Part shown: piece after piece, positions 40,416 to 43,444 of the stretch | How the letters are laid out: every line of letters starts with the position of its first letter | How positions within the stretch are numbered: the stretch's first letter is position 1 | Assembly (NCBI GenBank): GCA_031280685.1 | Contig: JAITGM010000040.1 | Coordinates: forward strand, 1-43,444 | Reading direction: 5' to 3' | DNA: 43,444 nucleotides | DNA from: Christensenellaceae bacterium | GTDB taxonomy: Bacteria; Bacillota; Clostridia; Christensenellales; UBA1750 | Made by a program: the position numbers and the translations under genes | The notes under the pieces: model-generated | Databases searched by the model: none | Seen by the model: the letters and a program-made list of their open reading frames with translations, nothing else | Told to the model about the DNA's origin: nothing

Positions 40416-41561
40416 ATGGACAGAAAGGGCATCCGCAAGGAAATCGATGAAATCGACGAGAGGCTCGCCGAGTTATTCAAAAGGCGGATGGAATTGAGCC
40501 GTTCGATGGCGAAATGGAAGCGCGAAAGCGGCGAGCCGGTCTTTGACCCGGGGCGGGAACGCGAGGTGATCCACCGCGTTTCCGAGCTGGCCGGCGAGGA
40601 GCTGGCCGGCTACGCGCGGGTTTGGCAGGGCGGGCTGCTCGATGTGAGCCGCTCGATTCAGCGCCAGGAACTTGCGGCCGAAGACATGCCCATAGCCAGC
40701 GAGATTCGAACGGCGCGCGAGGGCACGCCGCGGCTCTTCCCAGAAAGCGCGACGGTCGCCTGCCAGGGCGTGGAGGGCGCCTACAGCCAGGAGGCCGCCG
40801 TGAAGCTCTTTCAAAACCCCAAGATCCTCTATGTCGAGAGTTTCGACGGCGTCTTTCGTTCGGTCGAGAGCGGACTTTGCCGCTATGGCGTGCTGCCGAT
40901 TGAAAATAGCTCGGCGGGCTCGGTCACGACGGTCTATGACCTGCTCAAGAGCAAGGGCTTTTACGTGGTCAGATCGACCGCCCTGCATATTCGCCACGCC
41001 CTGCTCTGCAAGACTCAACTGCCGCCCGGGAAGATCCGAAAAATCTACTCTCACGAGCAGGCGCTGCGCCAGTGCGCGGGCTTTTTGGCCTCGCTTTCCG
41101 GCGTGCAGGTTCTGGAGTGCGCCAACACCGCGGTGGCCGCGAGGATGGCCTCCCAGGCGCAGGAGGACGAAGGCGTCGCGGCGATTTCCTCCCCGGGCTG
41201 CGCCGCGCTGTATGAGTTAAAAACCTTGAATTCGAACATTCAGGATGAGAGCAATAACCATACCCGCTTTATCTGCATCAGCAAAAAGCTCGAGATTTAC
41301 CCGGGCGCCAACAAGATCTCGCTGATGATGGCCTTGCCGCACCGCGCGGGTACGCTCTACCGCGCGCTGGCACGGATCGCCGCGCTGAACCTGAACCTGA
41401 TGAAGATCGAAAGCAGGGTCATCCCGGGCAGCGATTTTGAGTTCATGTTTTATTTCGACATCGGCGCGAGCATCGAGGACGAGCGCGTCATCCGCCTGGT
41501 GACCGAGTTTGAGCGCGACTATGAGGAGATGAACTTCATCGGCGCCTACAGCGAAGCGTAA
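40416..41561 (+). CDS. pheA: Chorismate mutase/prephenate dehydratase (P-protein)
   Basis: The 381-residue bifunctional enzyme converts chorismate to phenylpyruvate. An AroQ-type mutase is at about 1-90 (RKEIDEIDERLAELFKRRM). The dehydratase domain follows with GVEGAYSQEAA, GVLPIENSSAGSV and NNHTRFICIS (the catalytic Thr-Arg). The C-terminal ACT domain is PHRAGTLYRALARIAALNLNLMKIESR (in parts: NLNLMKIESR), which would bind Phe for feedback. ATG at 40416 has an AAAGGGG site. Phe is thus both an allosteric effector and, through the leader, a likely transcriptional signal. No tyrA lies in this operon. Confidence 0.95.
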   Translation: MDRKGIRKEIDEIDERLAELFKRRMELSRSMAKWKRESGEPVFDPGREREVIHRVSELAGEELAGYARVWQGGLLDVSRSIQRQELAAEDMPIASEIRTAREGTPRLFPESATVACQGVEGAYSQEAAVKLFQNPKILYVESFDGVFRSVESGLCRYGVLPIENSSAGSVTTVYDLLKSKGFYVVRSTALHIRHALLCKTQLPPGKIRKIYSHEQALRQCAGFLASLSGVQVLECANTAVAARMASQAQEDEGVAAISSPGCAALYELKTLNSNIQDESNNHTRFICISKKLEIYPGANKISLMMALPHRAGTLYRALARIAALNLNLMKIESRVIPGSDFEFMFYFDIGASIEDERVIRLVTEFERDYEEMNFIGAYSEA

Positions 41562-41572
41562 AGGGGCACAAA

Positions 41573-42817
41573 ATGGACTACTTTTTGCTGGGAAAGAGCC
41601 TTTCACACAGCTACTCGCCGGAGATCCACCGTGCGCTTGGCGGCTACGAATACGGCCTGATGAACCTGAATGAGGAGGAGCTGCCGACTTTCCTTCAAGG
41701 CGGCGGCTTCAAGGGCCTGAATGTGACGATTCCCTACAAGCAGGCGGTGATCCCCTACTTGGCGGAGCTTACGGCCGCGGCCCGGCGCATCGGCGCGGTG
41801 AATACCATCGTCCGGCGCGAAGACGGCAGCCTTTTGGGCGACAATACGGATCTGTATGGCATGGGCGAGATGCTGCGCCGCAAGGGCCTGAGCCTAAGGG
41901 GCAAAAAGGTGGCGATCTTTGGCAGCGGCGGTACGGCCCGCACGGCGAGGGTGCTTTGCGAAGAGGAAGGCGCGCGAGAGATTTTGGCCGTTTCGCGCTC
42001 CGGCCCGCTCGATTACGCAGCCCTGCAGGAGGGCCATGGCGACCTGGAGGCGATTCTTAACACCACGCCAGCCGGTATGTACCCGGGCAACCTCGTGCGT
42101 CTGGTGGATTTGCGGCGATTTTCGAGGCTTTCCGCCGTGGCGGACGCGATCTATAACCCCGGGCGAACCCTGCTGATGCAGGATGCGGAGGCGCTGGGCA
42201 TCCCCTGCGCGAGCGGGCTGCCCATGCTGGTTCTGCAGGCGCGCCGCAGCGCCGAGCGCTTTTTGGGGTGTGCCGTTCCGGAGGAAAGAGTGGCGGCGAC
42301 GCTGAGAAGCCTCGCCCGGGGCAAGGCCAATCTGGTGCTCGTGGGCATGCCGGGCTCGGGCAAGAGCCTGCTCGGAGCCCTTTTGGCCGCCAGGCTGGGC
42401 AAGGCTTTTTTAGACATGGACGCATTGATCGAGCAAGAAGCCGGAATGCCGATTCCCGCCATTTTCGCCCGGCAGGGCGAGGGCTTCTTTCGCGGTTTGG
42501 AGTCCAGGCTCATCCAAGAGAATGCGAAGGAGCAAAATCTCGTGCTCGCAACCGGCGGCGGCGCGGTGCTGCGCCAGCAAAACCGCGAGGCGTTGCGGCA
42601 AAACGCGGCTGTGGTCTTCATCCAGAGGGATCTGGCGCTGCTGGCCACCGAAGGGCGCCCGCTTTCGGCCGGCGGGCCCGAAGGGCTCCGCGCCATGGAA
42701 GCCGAGAGGGGCCCGCTCTATGCCGAAGCAGCGGATTTCAGGGTTAAAAACGAGGGCGCGCCGGAATCGGTCGCGCGGCGGATTGAGGAGGGCTTTTATG
42801 CGTTTTTTGGTGATTAA
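41573..42817 (+). CDS. aroE-aroK: Shikimate dehydrogenase-shikimate kinase fusion
   Basis: The 414-residue bifunctional protein has AroE at about 1-245 (SLSHSYSPEIH, NVTIPYKQAV with catalytic Lys, NTDLYGM, GSGGTARTARV, LVLQARRSAE). AroK runs from about 253 to the end (Walker A GMPGSGKS, FLDMDALIEQE, a GEGFFRGLE loop, LATGGGAVLR and a lid with EGRPLS). The two catalyse consecutive steps, dehydroshikimate to shikimate to shikimate 3-phosphate. The aroQ start lies within its last 20 bases. It is a single uninterrupted frame. Fusions of these two activities are uncommon in bacteria. Confidence 0.93.
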   Translation: MDYFLLGKSLSHSYSPEIHRALGGYEYGLMNLNEEELPTFLQGGGFKGLNVTIPYKQAVIPYLAELTAAARRIGAVNTIVRREDGSLLGDNTDLYGMGEMLRRKGLSLRGKKVAIFGSGGTARTARVLCEEEGAREILAVSRSGPLDYAALQEGHGDLEAILNTTPAGMYPGNLVRLVDLRRFSRLSAVADAIYNPGRTLLMQDAEALGIPCASGLPMLVLQARRSAERFLGCAVPEERVAATLRSLARGKANLVLVGMPGSGKSLLGALLAARLGKAFLDMDALIEQEAGMPIPAIFARQGEGFFRGLESRLIQENAKEQNLVLATGGGAVLRQQNREALRQNAAVVFIQRDLALLATEGRPLSAGGPEGLRAMEAERGPLYAEAADFRVKNEGAPESVARRIEEGFYAFFGD

Positions 42818-43244
42818 TGGCCCGAACATCAACCTTTTGGGCCTGCGTGAGCCTGGGATTTACGGCGGCGAAAGCTATGCGGAGCTGATCGCGAAGATCG
42901 AAAGGCATGCCGAAGCCATCGGCGTGGAGGTGCGCTGTGTTCAGTCCAACCACGAAGGCGCCCTGGTGGACGCCATTCAGGCGGCGCGCGGGGAATATGA
43001 GGGCATCGTCATCAACCCGGCCGCCTACACCCACACTTCCATCGCCATCTTGGATGCGCTCAAGGCGGTCGCCCTGCCCGCCGTGGAGGTGCACATTTCG
43101 AACGTGCGGGAACGTGAGGAGTTCAGGCGCGTTTCCTACGCGGGGATGGCCTGCGAGGCTTCGTTCATAGGCCTTGGCCTGGACGGCTATCTGCGTGGGC
43201 TGGATTTTTTAAAGAAAAGGCTTGCCGGGGGCGCGAAGGCCTAG
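42798..43244 (+). CDS. aroQ: 3-dehydroquinate dehydratase, type II
   Basis: The 148-residue dodecameric-type dehydratase of shikimate step 3 has INGPNINLLGLREPGIYGG (catalytic Arg and Tyr), CVQSNHEGALVDAIQAA, NPAAYTHTSIAILDAL (catalytic His) and VEVHISNVREREEFR. The start overlaps the aroE-aroK stop by 20 bases in another frame. It is the last gene of the operon; no terminator was seen before the window ends. Confidence 0.96.
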   Translation: MRFLVINGPNINLLGLREPGIYGGESYAELIAKIERHAEAIGVEVRCVQSNHEGALVDAIQAARGEYEGIVINPAAYTHTSIAILDALKAVALPAVEVHISNVREREEFRRVSYAGMACEASFIGLGLDGYLRGLDFLKKRLAGGAKA

Positions 43245-43444
43245 TTTAGGCGGGGCGGCAGCCGGTAACTGCGCGGCAAAATGCGCGGGGAGCCCGAATT
43301 GCGCCTTTGGGCGGCCAACGGCGAGCGTTAGCGAGCAGGCAAAGGTGGAGTGGGGGGGGGGGGGGGGGGGGTGGGGCCGCCACCAGATGAGGAGGGAGGG
43401 CGCCGCCGGGGGGGGGGGCGGCGGCGCCCGCCGCGGCGCGCGGG
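43245..43444. other. G-rich, low-complexity window end
   Basis: No gene is seen. From about 43352 there is a run of roughly twenty G residues, followed by GC-only sequence to the end. This is very unlike the rest of the window and is most simply explained as a read or assembly edge artefact. Confidence 0.6.

Overview
The window is GC-rich, tightly packed chromosomal DNA from a spore-forming, strictly anaerobic member of the Clostridia (Firmicutes), most likely an uncultured lineage. Four things point there: a yabP-yabQ-divIC sporulation/division operon, a multi-subunit [FeFe]-hydrogenase operon, rubrerythrin, and Firmicutes-style neighbourhoods (yqzL-recO; a YabE-type 3D-domain gene next to ksgA). 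Species cannot be named from the sequence alone.

Layout. 1-1090: AT-richer, decayed foreign DNA with a possible nuclease-toxin tail, a tRNA 3'-end fragment that looks like an att site, and the C-terminal scrap of a tyrosine recombinase. 1225-9511: housekeeping genes (ksgA, 3D-domain protein, rubrerythrin, nth, a DUF3343/cysteine-desulfurase-like divergent pair, a MATE pump, yqzL and recO). 9678-14877: NAD(P)-linked, possibly electron-bifurcating, [FeFe]-hydrogenase operon with an embedded GHKL ATPase. 14909-18530, minus strand: yabP-yabQ-divIC, VanZ-like protein, HAD phosphatase, acyltransferase-like protein and a small membrane protein. 18732-24700: oligopeptide ABC transporter, with the binding protein and the permease/ATPase genes in separate transcription units. 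24831-27182: a broken exopolyphosphatase gene, a TetR regulator and an odd membrane-anchored glycine-periodic protein with a possible NPCBM-like domain.

27279-34313, minus strand, is a compact seven-gene operon: a LarA-type nickel-pincer racemase homologue, an EFR1 flavodoxin/ferredoxin protein, a PdxA-family dehydrogenase, a membrane protein, a DUF1537 acid-sugar kinase, a second divergent LarA homologue and a secreted protein. DUF1537 kinase plus PdxA2 is an established route for four-carbon sugar acids. Two LarA-type C2 epimerases beside them suggest that C2-epimeric hydroxyacids such as erythronate and threonate are interconverted before phosphorylation. This is the best candidate for an undescribed catabolic system here.

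34403-43244: smpB, a nitroreductase, then a complete shikimate-to-phenylpyruvate operon (aroF, aroB, aroA, aroC, pheA, fused aroE-aroK, aroQ). The operon is preceded by a good sigma-A promoter, a short ORF containing the run YFYFSF, and an intrinsic terminator: a textbook-looking Tyr/Phe transcription attenuator. The last 200 bases are G-rich and probably an assembly edge.

Three partial copies of a dispersed ATTGCGAG.AGCGAAGC.-type repeat lie in gene-free gaps. No CRISPR array, rRNA gene or intact tRNA was seen.
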